DNA of 64,000 nt from Phytophthora hibernalis (GCA_012656075.1 JAAKBF010000079.1:248001-312000); one strand, 5' to 3'; shown: positions 1-11,319, numbered from the stretch's first letter. A program made the numbers and translations. The notes: generated by a model from the letters alone, not told the origin.

Positions 1-760
1 CTTGCACCCGAAGGTGTCGCCGAAAGGAGACAGTCGGATGCCCACCTTACTGGAAGGCAAGCTGGACAGCACAGCCTCGACCACCTCAAGGTTAGTCGTG
101 CACGGTTCTCGATGCTACCACCATACTTGTCCGTGCGCGTGTTGACGCTGTCGCACAGGAACTCCTCCAGTAGGTATCCGTTGGCAGCGTGTACCTCGAC
201 GCCGTCAAACCCCGCGGCGATGGCGTTCTCTGCGGCCTGCTTGTAGTCGGCTACAATACCGGGGATCTCCGAGATGTCGAGAGGGCGCGGAGTGACGTAG
301 TCCTTGCGACCTTCACGAGTCACGGCGTGGCTCTTGACGTTGTCCATGTTCGTGGCGCTCGAGGACACGGGAAGCTGTCCATTCGGCTGGTTAACCGGGT
401 GACCGACGCGACCCGTGTGCCAGAGCTGCACGAAGACCTTGCCGCCCTTGTCGTGGATGGCCTTGGTCACGGGCTTCCAGCTCTCGACCTGGTTTTCGTG
501 GAAGATGCCGGGGGCGCCGAAGTAGCCGCGAGCCGTGGGGCTGATGTTCGTGGCCTCCGTGATGAGAAGTCCACCGTCCGTGGTGCGCTGCGAATAGTAC
601 TGCGCGACCAGATCGGTGGGAACGCCAGCATCACCCGTGCGCACTCGAGTGAGTGGGGCCAAGGCGATGCGGTGTTGAAGTTGCACCGGGTCGGATTTGC
701 CTCAAGCGTCAAGGGCGAGAAGAGGTTCAGCGTCGATGTAGTGTTCTCAATCGGAGCCAT
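1..760 (-). CDS. Old Yellow Enzyme family NADH:flavin oxidoreductase, 5' part (runs off left edge, frameshifted)
   Basis: FMN-dependent ene-reductase of the OYE/12-oxophytodienoate reductase type, which reduces alpha,beta-unsaturated carbonyls with NAD(P)H. The chosen ATG (758-760) gives MAPIENTT followed by an LFSPLTL start typical of the family. In the next frame the body continues HRIALAPLTR, VPTDLVAQYYSQR, LLITEATNISP, FVQLWHTGRVGHP and EVHAANGYLLEEFL (the His/Asn substrate pair), then TRTDKYGGSIENR. Two frame changes are visible. One lies near 690 between LTL and HRIALAP. The other is near 86, where one base is missing in the codons after LTL and the frame then resumes as EVVEAVLSSLP and VGIRLSPFGDTFG. 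Roughly the first 60% of the protein is present; the C-terminal part of the barrel lies left of the window. A good core promoter lies 56 bp upstream. Family call is secure; native substrate unknown. Confidence 0.9.
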
Positions 761-815
761 GGTTATTGTCGGTTGGTTAGAGTGCAGTTGCTGTGGAGGC
801 ACTTGCGCTGGAAAA

Positions 816-832
816 GGAAATTGAAAAGTGAG
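816..832 (-). promoter_or_regulatory. Oomycete Inr-FPR core promoter of the OYE gene
   Basis: On the minus strand this reads CTCACTTTTCAATTTCC, matching the initiator YCAYTYY followed by the flanking element CAWTTTNYY. It sits 56 bp upstream of the OYE ATG, the usual distance for Phytophthora transcription starts. Confidence 0.65.
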
Positions 833-2159
833 ATGCTAAATTGGTGATCTTTCACCAGTTCTCACTAAGCTTAGCAGCACTTCGATAAACGATGTTACCG
901 GTACCGGTACATGTACGTTCGTTGGTCACGTCTGCAATGAGTTTGCACTGAAGAAATGTCCCAGATCACTTTACGTAATACCGGTAGTGGACTCTGAAAA
1001 ATTACTGCACAGTATTGCGTCGAACTCAGCGTAGACGCGATCAAGGAGCTCGTATTTGCGATTACGAACAACTGAGACCTTACAGCTATGTAATAAGCTT
1101 GATCGCGTCTGCAATGAGTTTGACGTAACATCGCTGCTGCGACTTTCTAAGTGCACTTCGATGCTGCTGGTGAGAACTGGTGAAGATGCCAATTTTCAGC
1201 TTTTGTCAGCAACCTCGCTCGACATCTCGACATGCGGTAAATCCGGCCCAGTGCGCACGGTGATCTGTTCGCTGTCGCAGCTGTTACGGAGAGACCCTCG
1301 GCCGCGACCATCTGCAGCCGGTCGGCGACAGATAGCCTCGACAGAGGCGGCCTTTCAGGTGCAGCTGCAGCCTTTCAGTGGTTTCGCGCAGTGAAACTTC
1401 CGCAAACTCGGCGGCGACTCTCCGCCTGCAGTCCCGACCCTGGCAGGCCGCCGCGGCCGGCGTCCTTTACGCTGCCAACGAGGAGAATGCGGCCCCTGAT
1501 GTGCGCATCGTGCACGACGGCGCTTTACAGGTGGGCATCCGACTGTCTCCCTCGGCATTTGTCCCGGCGACAAGCCAACCCACGACGGCGTCGTGAGCAT
1601 GCCTCGCCACGGGTGTGAGAAAAGACCTCATCACGAACAACCGCGCCAGCGGTTGGCGGCTGCTGCAGCCAGCGAAGCATTTACAGACTAACTGAGCGAG
1701 AAGAAGAGTCGCTGAACCAGCAAAAAATAACCAACTTGAGTGGACATGGCTACATTAACGTCCACCACACAATACATCTTCTTTTCTACCAATCCCTGCT
1801 CCTATCCAGTATTACGGCCAACCCAATGGGTTACCCATGGATTCATTTTGGATCGATGACAGAGGCACCAAACGAGTCGTACTTAAACGAGCGTAACAGG
1901 CACCAAACCAAGGTGCCTGAAGGCACTTCGGTGATTCAGGTGCCTGGTGGCACCAAACACGCCTACAAACAGTTATATAACTGGATAGATTACGATGGAA
2001 AGTCTCTACAAATGAGGGCAAGTGTCGAAAATCTTGTTGAGACCAGGCTCATTCATCAACACGCCGCCGGTCAATAAGTGTGAAGAAGAAGCGGCGCCGC
2101 TGCTGTCCACGTCGTTTACGGACCTGGCGATCGCCAAGACGGACACTGAGCCACGCTGA
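833..2159. other. Intergenic region with no convincing gene
   Basis: Only unrecognised short open frames are present, for example a 113-residue frame at 1736-2077. The stretch holds two overlapping TACCGGTA palindromes (896-909) and a repeated CGTCTGCAATGAGTTT word near 927 and 1106. At 1531-1550 there is a 20-bp exact inverted copy of OYE coding sequence (26-45), possibly a remnant of a second OYE gene. Confidence 0.5.
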
Positions 2160-2590
2160 GCCCAGTCATCACGCTCTGGTGGGTATCGCGTGCGTGAAGC
2201 TGGTGTCGCTGTGCTTCAGCTTCATGTTCACGTTCGTCAAGCACATCGCATTCACCTTCTCGTCTATGGAGGTCACGTTCTGGTGCTCGATCGGCGTGCT
2301 CGCGTGCAACTACGTACGTTTATAACGCAATTGGAATTTACTGAGTTGGTAGTCGGGCCAATGGGTTTGACATCTTAGTGGTGCGCGATTGATATTGTTT
2401 TGGCTGACGTAGGTTGTCGTGAAGGTGTTGGGGGCAGTCTCGACGGGCCGCACGAATACCGTAAGATGCTGTTGTACTGTTGAATTGCGGGTTCACGTGC
2501 ATGGGGTTCGCCTTCTACGCTATGTCGCAAATGGTGCTGGCGGACGCTAGATCGATCGTGTTCTTTTTTCCAGGCTTCTTAAACTGGGCA
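2160..2590 (+). pseudogene. DMT/EamA-type transporter (SLC35G-like) pseudogene fragment
   Basis: The frame carries a membrane-protein segment (CFSFMFTFVKHIAFTF, then FWCSIGVLACNY). A recognisable intron follows at 2314-2412 (GTACGT to GTAG, 99 bp), after which VVKVLG resumes. A frame change near 2475 leads to CGFTCMGFAFYAMSQMVLAD. This order matches the first helices of oomycete drug/metabolite transporter proteins. The similarity stops near 2585, and no later helices are found, so the gene is truncated as well as frameshifted. The gene has no clear start. The C-terminal half may have been removed by rearrangement. Confidence 0.6.
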
Positions 2591-3085
2591 GGTACGCATA
2601 TCAGTTGCTTGGGCTGGCGATTTTTTTGCGTTCTTGATTTTGGCTGGGTTTGGCTAGTGTCTCCAGTGTCATGTTTCTAGAATGTAGTTAGATTGTTTTG
2701 TTATCCGAAGGTTGTGGCAACACGAGAACAGAGCTCAGCAGAGGGTACATCTTCAGTCTGCTGTGTAACCTGTTCAAAGTGCTGCCGTCGCAGACCGTGT
2801 TTGTGAGTATGCTGTCAACAGCCGCAGGATCATCGACACAGAATCCTGCCAAGCGAGTGAACATACGATTACGTGCTCGCAAACTCGGGGTCGTCGAAGG
2901 TCGGGGCAAGCGTTTGGCGGTGACTTTCATTGACTTAAATGGATTCTAGGTGGAAATGGCAACATGTACTTGAATGAAAAGAAGTTCTAGTTCACGAATA
3001 GCTACATCTAGCTTCTACTTCTTCAAGTCGGGTGGAAACCACAATGCAATACATTTGGTGCAAGTGTTCTGCACAACGAAAAAAT
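2591..3085. other. Intergenic, no recognised gene
   Basis: Contains an 83-residue open frame (2698-2949, +) with no family resemblance that I can see. Otherwise nothing is seen between the transporter remnant and the Ulp1 ORF. Confidence 0.4.
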
Positions 3086-4213
3086 CTAATCGGAGTGGAC
3101 CAGAGCGGACCCACCGTTTATCGCCAGCAGTGCACAATGCAGCAAATATCTCACCCGACAATATCGAATCATATTTTCTGCTGGTCTCTCGAATATAGGG
3201 AGAGGTTCAGACTGTACAGCGCACTCGAAGAAAATAAGGACGAACAGCCCGCAGCTTGAAATGTCGCGCTGACGTAGTGTTTCGTCTCTCTTAACCACCA
3301 TCGTCGCCACCATATTCCCAAATAGATCGGATAGAATTTCTTCACATAGTTGGTAGTGCGTTTCGGTCTGCTGTGGGTCAAATATCGTGATCACCTTCGT
3401 CTTCAAATTGAAGACAACTCCACACCAATGCAGGTCTTCAAGATGAATCGACAGAAGCACAAATTCTTTCTCTTCGCCGAATGGATTGGAGCTCGCAATG
3501 ATTTCGAGCTTGGTGGATTGATTCGAGATTCCTGCAAAGTTGGGATTGATGACACCTACCTTGGCATGGCTACTACGTACGTAGTCCATTGCGTGCATCA
3601 TTGTATCATCATCCAGCCATTCACTAACACGAAACCTGAGCAGTGCCGTGTTGTTAACCCTACCGAAGAGAGTTGCGCGTGTACCACGAGGCTGAAAACG
3701 CCGCACAATTGAGGAAAGTTCTCTGGGTGGTGTCGAAACAAATTCGTTCATGATGCTTGGCACACGGACCCGATTAAATGACGAAGCTTCCATCCATGCG
3801 ATTGTGTCGCTCACCGTGGCTAGCGTATCCATTGCTAAGTGATACTCATGCATGATCTTAATATCATACTCGCGATAAGTGGCAAACTTCGCGATGCGAA
3901 CACCAACATTGTCGCCATCGTTGTTCTGGTTGCGATTTGGTTCTTGCGCTTTACGGATAGCATCCAGGCACTTCAAGACAAACACACGCGGGAACGTAAA
4001 TCTGATGTCACTGGCGCACTCATTGGGATCGACCACTTTAACGAATGATTTCTTGTGCGTGCCAACATCCCTGACTGGAAAACACATCAGCGTCTCATGA
4101 GCTGACTCGTACGACCACGGCGAGCCCAGCAAACTCCGAATCGTAGCCAGGTTTGGCATTGGTGTTAAGGTACCTTGCACCAACCTTCCTGCTTCTGCCT
4201 TCGAAGTATACAT
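3086..4213 (-). CDS. Ulp1-like C48 cysteine protease ORF of a transposon
   Basis: A 375-residue frame whose C-terminal third is a Ulp1/SENP fold. It has a WLDD entry motif near residue 200, then the catalytic His (LHWCGVV, about 262), Asp (IFDPQQ, about 279), Gln (RQRD, about 315) and nucleophile Cys (SSCGLF, about 321). In cells this family cleaves SUMO-like tails. In oomycetes and plants similar domains are also carried by Mutator-like and other DNA transposons. The frame begins directly after a TGA (4214-4216) that is in phase with the upstream 4214-4528 frame, so the ATG at 4211-4213 may be internal to a longer protein interrupted by a stop. No transposase domain is visible. The catalytic residues are intact, so an active domesticated protease cannot be excluded. 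Confidence 0.75.
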   Translation of the reverse strand: MYTSKAEAGRLVQGTLTPMPNLATIRSLLGSPWSYESAHETLMCFPVRDVGTHKKSFVKVVDPNECASDIRFTFPRVFVLKCLDAIRKAQEPNRNQNNDGDNVGVRIAKFATYREYDIKIMHEYHLAMDTLATVSDTIAWMEASSFNRVRVPSIMNEFVSTPPRELSSIVRRFQPRGTRATLFGRVNNTALLRFRVSEWLDDDTMMHAMDYVRSSHAKVGVINPNFAGISNQSTKLEIIASSNPFGEEKEFVLLSIHLEDLHWCGVVFNLKTKVITIFDPQQTETHYQLCEEILSDLFGNMVATMVVKRDETLRQRDISSCGLFVLIFFECAVQSEPLPIFERPAENMIRYCRVRYLLHCALLAINGGSALVHSD

Positions 4214-5043
4214 TCACTGTTTCTTCTCTTCACGTTTTTGATACTTGCGAACTTTAGGGCGCCCTTTTCTCTTGACACTTTTTGTGATGAAGAAGCCTGC
4301 TGTTCTTTTCGTTCCTTCATCAGGTAACGACGCCACATCCGTGTCTGAAGCAGATTCGATTTCTGTTTCCGCTGGACGCTTGGCTGCTGTAGACGTCTTG
4401 GTATATACGTCGCGGGTCTTCATGATAGTCTCAGAATCTGGCGGCGGCGTGGTGACTTCAGGCACGATTTTGGTAGTTGTTGACAATGACAGTGTGTCAA
4501 CAGGCACCAACTGAGTAGCTACAGGCACTTGAGTGGGCAGCCTCGTGTCTGCAGGAAGCTTTTCCTCTCGTACACATACCGATGCCTCACCACGCGCTGC
4601 TATTGTGTTGACTTCGAAAAGAATGTCTTGCGGAATCCTTTACCCCGACTCCTACGACGCCATCCATGCGTACACACATACCGCTTATTTAACTTCTCGA
4701 ACTCATCGGGGATGAGCGAGTGCTCCCCGGCACTACCCCGAGCTGGCTGATTTGCGTGTTTCGTTGCGAGACTGAGGTCGACGAGCGAAGGCGAAAAATC
4801 TGGTGTTTGTTGCTGATAGGCTTCTAAATACAGCTCGAACTCGTCCCAAGAATCGTACCACCTCTCCACCACTGGGGCAGTGATTCCTGCCGTCGAGTCC
4901 TTGCTGTCTCCCAGTTCTGAGTCCGATGCCGTGCTGTCATTACTACCGGCTGCCATCTTGGAGTCGTCTGGGGCCTGGAATGTTAATGATCGGCCTCCAC
5001 TAAACACGGAATGGATGTACCCCAGTCGAAGGGTGACAACCAT
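4214..5043 (-). mobile_element. N-terminal, FAR1-like part of the same transposon ORF (broken)
   Basis: From the ATG at 5043 a 147-residue frame has an acidic stretch, a WDEFELYLEAYQQQT segment and YVCTHGWRRRSRG. These are typical of the FAR1-like zinc-binding start of oomycete transposon proteins. The frame is lost near 4630. In another phase a low-complexity Thr/Pro/Lys-rich linker continues, ending in a basic KRKGRPKVRKYQKR nuclear-localisation-like tail before a TGA at 4214. Together with the Ulp1 domain this makes one roughly 650-residue ORF with a frameshift and a nonsense codon. The cysteine/histidine ligands after VCTHGW are incomplete. The MULE transposase core is absent, and I found no terminal inverted repeats. 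Confidence 0.6.
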
Positions 5044-5163
5044 AATTTTGAAAAGTATAGATGCGTTTTATATTCTTCAATAAGTAAGATACAGCTGACC
5101 AGCTGTTTTGGTTTGGTGCCTTTATCCAGTTCCTTCTTTTGAAGTACCGGTACATCCGAGAAT

Positions 5164-5617
5164 CAGCGTTGTTTAAAACCCTCGATTTGGCAATAGCTGG
5201 GGTGGGTGATTACTTTTTAGGGGCGGATGGGTGAAAGGGTAGGTATAATCCAAAATCTTCAAAACCCCACTCTTTCTTGAATTACCAGACGACTCAAGGC
5301 CTGCGCCGCACTCTCATCGACGCGAATCAGCCTCAAATCCACTGAAAATAATAGGCTACTGTATATAAAACTTTAATTGCGATTTATCCACCATTTTAAT
5401 TTGCACCTACGTCAGAATTCTGAAAATTGTTACTACGTAGTACTGTTTATCAGTAGTTTAGAGCTAATATTTACAGAAAATAGCATTTTACAATTACTAT
5501 TTTACATTAAATAGTACTATTAAAAATCAGTTAACATGTAAATCCATTTTTTTGGCGGGGTGGGTGGATTGCCCCATTATTCCATTAATCAAAACACCCA
5601 GTTCTACTACAACCCTG
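5164..5617. mobile_element. hAT-like MITE, copy 1 (454 bp, 8-bp target duplication)
   Basis: Starts CAGCGTTGT and ends ACAACCCTG, giving imperfect terminal inverted repeats CAGCGTTGT/CAGGGTTGT. It is flanked by CCGAGAAT (5156-5163) and CCGAGCAT (5618-5625), an 8-bp target duplication with one mismatch. CAG-starting ends and 8-bp duplications are characteristic of hAT transposons. The interior is AT-rich and non-coding. A second copy lies at 57497-57899 in the opposite orientation. The right end is 6 bp from the ATG of the ankyrin-DHHC gene. Confidence 0.8.
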
Positions 5618-5623
5618 CCGAGC

Positions 5624-7482
5624 ATGAGCGCCTCTGACGTGGTTGTGGACGTGTCTTCGCTGCTAGCGGCCTCTCTCTGCTGATTCCTCGTCTGCAACTG
5701 CTCAAGACGCTTCTCTAGCGTCTTCCACGCCCGAACCAGCTCTCGCGGTTTCCAACGCCCCAGCGGCCGCTGCGCAACATGGCCACAGCCACGGCCACCA
5801 CCCTAATTGCCAGCATAATCACGCCCCTGAGCTGTCCGAAGAGCAGCCGCCAATGACCCCAATTGAGGAAATGTTCGCGTGCGCTAAACGCAACGATTTA
5901 GCGCAATTCGTGGAGCTGGTCGCGCAATACGGCGACGAATTAGCGCGAGAAGGAAGAGATCCGCAGGGCCACACAATCGCCCATTGGGCGGCACAGAAAG
6001 CCACGGGGAGTTCCTCCACTACTTACACTCCGTTGGAGCGTCTATAGACGCCCCCAGTGAGGACGGCACGGTGCAGTTACACCCCATTCATTGGGCCTGT
6101 GCTGCAGGGAACTTAGCGGCCTTAAGGACGCTCGTGCTCAAGCTCGGCGTGGATATCAACACTTGCGACGCTAAGAAGCACCGCTCGCCACTGCTGGTGG
6201 CGGCGCAGAACGGACACCCGCTATTGGTGTTGTTCTGTGTGCGAAATGGGGCCGACGTAGCGCTCGTGGATGCAGATGGAGACACAGCAGTGCACTGGGC
6301 AGCGTACAAGGGAGCGACGGAGATCGTGGCGGTGTTCCAGTATCTTCAAGTGAGCTCGGACGCACCGGACAAGTTTGGACAGACACCGCTACATCTTGCG
6401 GCGATGAGGGGAGAGCTGAGCACGGTGCAGTTCCTCGTGGAGACGCTGGATGCAGATGTCATGGCGCTGGATTCGAAAAACAGAACCCCGAGAGACCTTG
6501 CGCAGCTGAAACGTTTTCATGAGGTGGTGAGGTACCTGAAACAGCGTGAGCTGCGTGTGGCGGCGTGGAATGTGGCTGCATTCACATGGTGGTGTAACCC
6601 AGGCAGCCGAGCCCCGTACCATTTCACGGTACTGAATGCTGTCATCACTACACTGATATATCTGTTCCTCGTGCTGCCCGCTATGCCGGATCGGCGTAAC
6701 GTAATGGTGCCGCATTTGGCGTGGAACGCAGTGACATGGTACTTCTTCTATCGCACTGTAACGACAAAGCCGGGAAGCGTGTGTGACGATAGCAAAAAGT
6801 ATGGCAAGGCGTACGATGAGGTCACCGATGCTCTCATCAATGTGGACGATGACGATGGCGATGACGACAAGGTCGGAGAGAGTGCCAGTGCTCGAGCTCA
6901 GCGTGAGTGTTTGGAGCGCCCGCTGTGTCATACCTGCCACATTCAGAGACCACCGCGGTCTAAGCACTGTCGCATCTGCAAGACCTGCGTTCCTGTATTC
7001 GATCACCAGTACGTCCTTCTCTACTGAGGCTTATGTTGGTTGTGAAAACTAACCTGTGCTTCTGTCATTCTAGCTGCCCGTTCGTAGACAACTGTGTGGG
7101 ACGTGATAATTACGCGATGTTTCTGCTGTTTGTGATTTTCCTGACTGTGGATTTGGTGGGAATGGAGTATGTGCTCTACCTTTTCTGGCGCTGGCACCAC
7201 AGCATGCGCATCTACACAGTCGTAGGCATGATTTACCTGCTGCTGATACTGCTACCGGTGGCACAACTTGCGGGCTTCCACATGTACCTCACAGCGCGCA
7301 ACCGCACGACCAATGAACTGCTCAACGCGGATCGTTATCGTTTCCAACGTGGTGGCAAGCTCCGGTCGTACGACCGTGGCATTCTTCGGAATGTAGGCGA
7401 GCGTTGCTTGGGTCTGGGTGGCGACCCGGTCGATGAAGATGATGTTGAAGCGAAGGTCAAACTCCTCGACGAGCAAGTATAG
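5624..7482 (+). CDS. Ankyrin-repeat DHHC protein S-acyltransferase
   Basis: Membrane palmitoyltransferase of the HIP14/Akr1 type. Order: a short Ser/Ala-rich and His-rich leader (QHGHSHGHHPNCQHNH), about five ankyrin repeats (HTIAHWAA, HPIHWACAAGN, SPLLVAAQNGH, TAVHWAAYKG, TPLHLAAMRG), paired membrane segments near 6600-6770, an acidic cytosolic loop, and the zinc/Cys-rich domain LCHTCHIQRPPRSKHCRIC leading to DHHC. Two more membrane segments and a TTNE (TTxE) motif follow. The intron at 7009-7073 (GTACGT to CTAG, 65 bp) splits the DHHC codons, so splicing creates the active site. The ATG at 5624 is followed by one-base losses near 5678 and 6000 (AAAGCCAC where AAAGGCCAC restores frame). The hAT-like MITE's target duplication overlaps the ATG. 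Confidence 0.88.
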
Positions 7483-7570
7483 AGGCGCCAAGCAGACTTA
7501 CAAAACGAGACTTATTGTGAATACAGGTGCGAGAATTCCAACTAGCTAGATAGATCTACGACAGTTCTTA

Positions 7571-9915
7571 CTACCACAGCTGACACTTGGACTTTGGATT
7601 CATGGGGAGTCGGCAGGGCATGCGAACACGCGCGCAAAGTCAAGGGAGTTGCTTGCCACACCGTTGATGCGCCATCGCTCGGGCGAGTGTGGATCCGTTG
7701 CCAAGCGCTGCGTCGTACTGGCATCGCTCGCCTTCGCACAGAATGCCTGTGCGAACGAAATGAAGAAAAGCTTGTCGGCCGCACTGGTGGGCAAGTCCCG
7801 TTCTGCCTGACTCATTGGGGCAGTGAGTTCTGTGGCATCGGATTCACTCATCTTGCTCAGCTGCTGAGCCTGCTCTTCAATGAACGCCTGGTAGGCAGCG
7901 AAGGATAGTTTGACGCCACCATTGTCGGCGATATTCTCGCTCAAGGTGTAGTTTCCGTTGACGTGGCCCAGCACCTTGGCGTTATCGGCACCGCTCGTCA
8001 CAGTATAGGCATCGTACTGGTTCACGAGACACTGTGTTCGCTGCGAAAACTCTCTTTCTGTATCGTTACTCCACCAGTCCTTCAAGTTGCCGTCACCAGA
8101 GTAGTATCTCCCATGCTATCGAAGCCATGCGTTAGTTCGTGACCAATGATACTGCCAATTGCACCAAAGTTGCGTGCAGGGTGCCGACCGCGAGCGAAGA
8201 AAGGTGGCTGCAGAATACCTGCTGGGAACACGATCTGATTAGCTGTTGGTTGGTAGTAGGCGTTCACAGCAGCACTTGTCATCGCCCATTTCTTGCGGTC
8301 GACTGGCCCACCAATTCGGCCAACGACGCGCTCAAACTGATGCTGCTTCACAATTCGCATATTCTCGGCAAGAGGTGCATCATCGCGCAGCTCAAAAGGA
8401 AGTGCTCAGTACGAGTCGAGTGACCGATCAGATTTGTCATGTTGGACAGCTTTTCAAGTGCAGCCTGGCGGGTGGGCCCGTCCAGCCAATCAACCCGACC
8501 AAGGTTCTTCTCCAACGATACCTGAAGCTGTGTCACAAGCTGACTTGCAAGTTGCTCACTCGCCTGGTCAAATCGAAGAAGCGCATAATACTTGCCAACC
8601 AGGTCCGGGAAGTTATCCGTCACACGCTGAAGGCACACCTTCCACCGCGGGGCACGGGTCTTCTGGCCACGCAGAGTTCGTGCAAAAAGGAGAAGCTGGC
8701 CTGAACGAAAGGTTCACTCAGGATCCCTGCATAGGAACTGATATACTGGTACGTCAGGACAGCCTTCAGAGTGTCCAGCGTCACAGAATCTCCGCTTACA
8801 AGCGTTTGAACTCGCTCGAAGAACGCAGGCGTTTCCACAATCACGTCAGCGTTGCGTGCCGTGAGGTTCTTTAAAAGACCCGTACCGTTCACGAACTTTG
8901 CGAAAACCAATGGGTATTTCTCAGCGGCTTGGGCAACGCTCATGCGGTTGTACGAAGCGACCGGATCCTGGAGATCCTCCTTCGGCACGAAAATCGGGGC
9001 TAGCGTCTGCTCAAATCGAATGACCGATGAAGCTCGCGACGCCGCTTCACCCGACCCCCACCCAGCAAGAAGGAACAGCTCCACCACGTATGCATGGAAC
9101 GCATCGCTGATCGAATCAAACTGCTTCTTGTCCAGGTAATACTGCGGGTCCGGCAGCGTGAGTCCGCTCTGCGACGCGTACAAAGCGTACGTCGTGGCTT
9201 CCCTAGCATCCGCTGTCACACTGAGCCCCGTCAAAAAGTCGGGTCCTGCTTGGGAAAGCCTGCCCGCCAACTGAAACAGTCCCTTCTTGCTCTTCACCGC
9301 TGAAATCTTCTGCAAGACCGGCGATAGCACTGTCAACGACGCCGCGTCCGCCGTCGTACTGCTCTCGTTGCTAAAGTTCATGCACGAGTCGTACAACTCG
9401 CCCACCAGTGGCCACCCTTGTTGCATCAACTGCTTCAGCACGTTCTCGTTCTCGTCACTCACAGCTGAGAAGGACAGGAATACGCTGGCTCGGTCTTCCG
9501 GGATCTCCACTTGCTGCTGCCAGGCGCCGCAGCTGAAGGCGTAGAAGTCGTCGCAGGGGTCCACCCCGCGGTCCACGTGGCCCACCACATCACTGGGCAG
9601 TGCATCGACCCACTGAGCAGCCTCCGAGGAGCTCTCCATGGCCCTTGGGACGTGCAAGTGCCGCCTCGCACCACCAGAACCACAACCACGAGGAACAACG
9701 CGCCCAGTCCAGCGAACGCCCAGGCGGCCACAGGCCTCTGCGTCAACAGCGGTGGCTGCCCAGCATAGACCGAATTTTCCTCATCATGTTGCACGAGGGC
9801 TGCTCGTCTCCCAGCGTCTTCTGCTTGGCTACAGACACTTCTTCGTCGTCGATAGGGGCTCCGCACCGTCTTCGTCGTAGATCTTGCGCCACTTGCTGCC
9901 CGAGGAGCGCTCCAT
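7571..9915 (-). CDS. M13-family zinc metallopeptidase (neprilysin-like), frameshifted
   Basis: Type II membrane ectopeptidase. A short cytosolic tail precedes one transmembrane helix (AFAGLGALFLVVVVLVV). The ectodomain starts with PCDDFYAFSCGAW, the conserved M13 opening. The catalytic centre shows GHELTHGFDS (HExxH zinc site), then DGNLKDWW and ENIADNGG (third zinc ligand region). The C-terminus ends in a PMNPKSKCQLW-type tail at a TAG (7571-7573), including the family's final CxxW. Frame changes occur in the tail near 9860, near 9665, 8692 (a T lost from a T run), 8407 (C), 8108 (G) and 7607 (C). All active-site residues are present, so the locus is probably functional and the breaks sequence errors. 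The start at 9915 (MERSSGSK) is the best in-frame ATG. It is divergent from the REXO4-like gene with about 270 bp between them. Confidence 0.88.
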
Positions 9916-10185
9916 TTTCAACCCAATTTGGTACACAGATACACACGCGTGTCTGCTGCTTGATGCGCCAGGTTGTACAGCGAGAGACACTCTGGGGACC
10001 GAGATCGAGGGCCCTACACGCCGCGTCCGTACCGCCAGATGTTGATTGCCGTGTTTACTTTTACGATGGGACGGGTTTTTCATTTCCGTACTTGACCGAA
10101 AGTTTATAAAACGTACTTATCGGAAATATTCCTGTAGCTATTGTCGATATTCGCCGTCGCCAGTCAAAGTTTACGTTGGAGTCAA

Positions 10186-11319
10186 ATGGGCGGCAAGAGG
10201 AAGCGCACGGAAGGCTCCGTAGCGGCCCCAGTACAGGGCTTCAAGGCGAATAGCAAGGAACACCATGGCAATAAGAAGCACAAGGGGAAAATATCGAAGA
10301 AAGTGAGCGAATCGGCTGCACAGAAGCGTCAGGAGAAGGTTGCGCCTGCACCCAAGCCCACAGCTCTGGCCAACTCAAATTGGCTGGCGCTCAAGAGCAA
10401 GATCCAGCAGAAGGACCAGCGCCACACTGGAGGCAAGACGCAGGAGAAGAAGAACGACCTGGACGTGAAGGCGCAGAAGAAGCGCGTCAAGCAGGAGAAG
10501 CAGAGCAAGCGCATGAAGCTGCGCACAGCCGAGTGGGTGGACAACTCACGTATCGTGGGCATGGATTGCGAAATGGTGGGCGTGGGTCTATCAGGCAAGA
10601 CCAGTGTCCTGGCTCGGTGCAGTATCGTGAACTATGAGGGCCGAGTGCTGTACGACAAGCACGTGCGACCCGTGGAGAAGGTGACGGACTTCCGGACGCA
10701 CGTGAGCGGCATCAAGTCCAGTTCGCTGCGGCACGCCATCCCCTTTGCCCAGTGCTTGAAAGAAGTGGGCAAGCTGATGCAGGACAAGATCGTGGTGGGT
10801 CACGCCTTGAAGAATGACTTCCAAGCGCTCATGTTCACGCCGCCCAAGCAGCTCATCCGCGACACGGCGTACTACCGACCGTACATGCGCCGCAAAGTCA
10901 ACGGAACAGTACGTTTAAGGTAGTTTTGTGGGGTGGAGTTGTGAGGATGTTAACGTTGTGGCTTGTGATTGCAGAAACTGTATCCCAAGTCGCTGAAGCA
11001 CTTGACGGAGGAAGTACTGGGCAAGCAAATCCAGACAGGACAGCACGACTCCGTCGAAGATGCGCGTGCAACGCTGGAGCTGTACAAGCGCGAGCAGTAC
11101 GTATGGGAGAAGTATCTGCGCACGAACAAGGGCGGCAGCTCGTTGGTGGGCGTGGCGCCCGCTCTGCCGGAGAAGGGCATTGAAGAGGACGGTCCCAAGC
11201 CGCTCTCCGCCGCCGCCAAAGCTCACCTCGACAGCGACGACGAAGACTTCAGCTCTGGACGCGGCATCATGGCCGTACCGGACTCCAAGGAGCTCGCCAT
11301 CATGGAGTACGGCGAGTAA
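10186..11319 (+). CDS. REXO4: REXO4/Rex4-like 3'-5' exonuclease (DEDDh)
   Basis: Two exons, 10186-10908 and 10975-11319, separated by a 66-bp GTACGT...CAG intron, give an intact 355-residue protein. The first 120 residues are very lysine-rich and nucleolar-like. The DEDDh nuclease follows with Exo I VGMDCEMVGVG, Exo II VVGHALKNDFQAL and Exo III GQHDSVEDARATLELY. These match eukaryotic Rex4/REXO4/ISG20L2 proteins acting in pre-rRNA processing. The C-terminal tail is acidic (DSDDEDF). The ATG at 10186 (MGGKRKRTEG) begins the basic leader; an in-frame extension to 10141 has no ATG support. No frameshift. Confidence 0.9.

Noticed and set aside
1355..1600. Second full OYE gene
   Set aside because: Only the 20-bp word matches; flanking codons do not resemble OYE.
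8348..9657. Programmed ribosomal frameshifting in the M13 gene
   Set aside because: Many unrelated genes show the same losses in simple runs, without slippery-site plus pseudoknot structure; sequence error is simpler.
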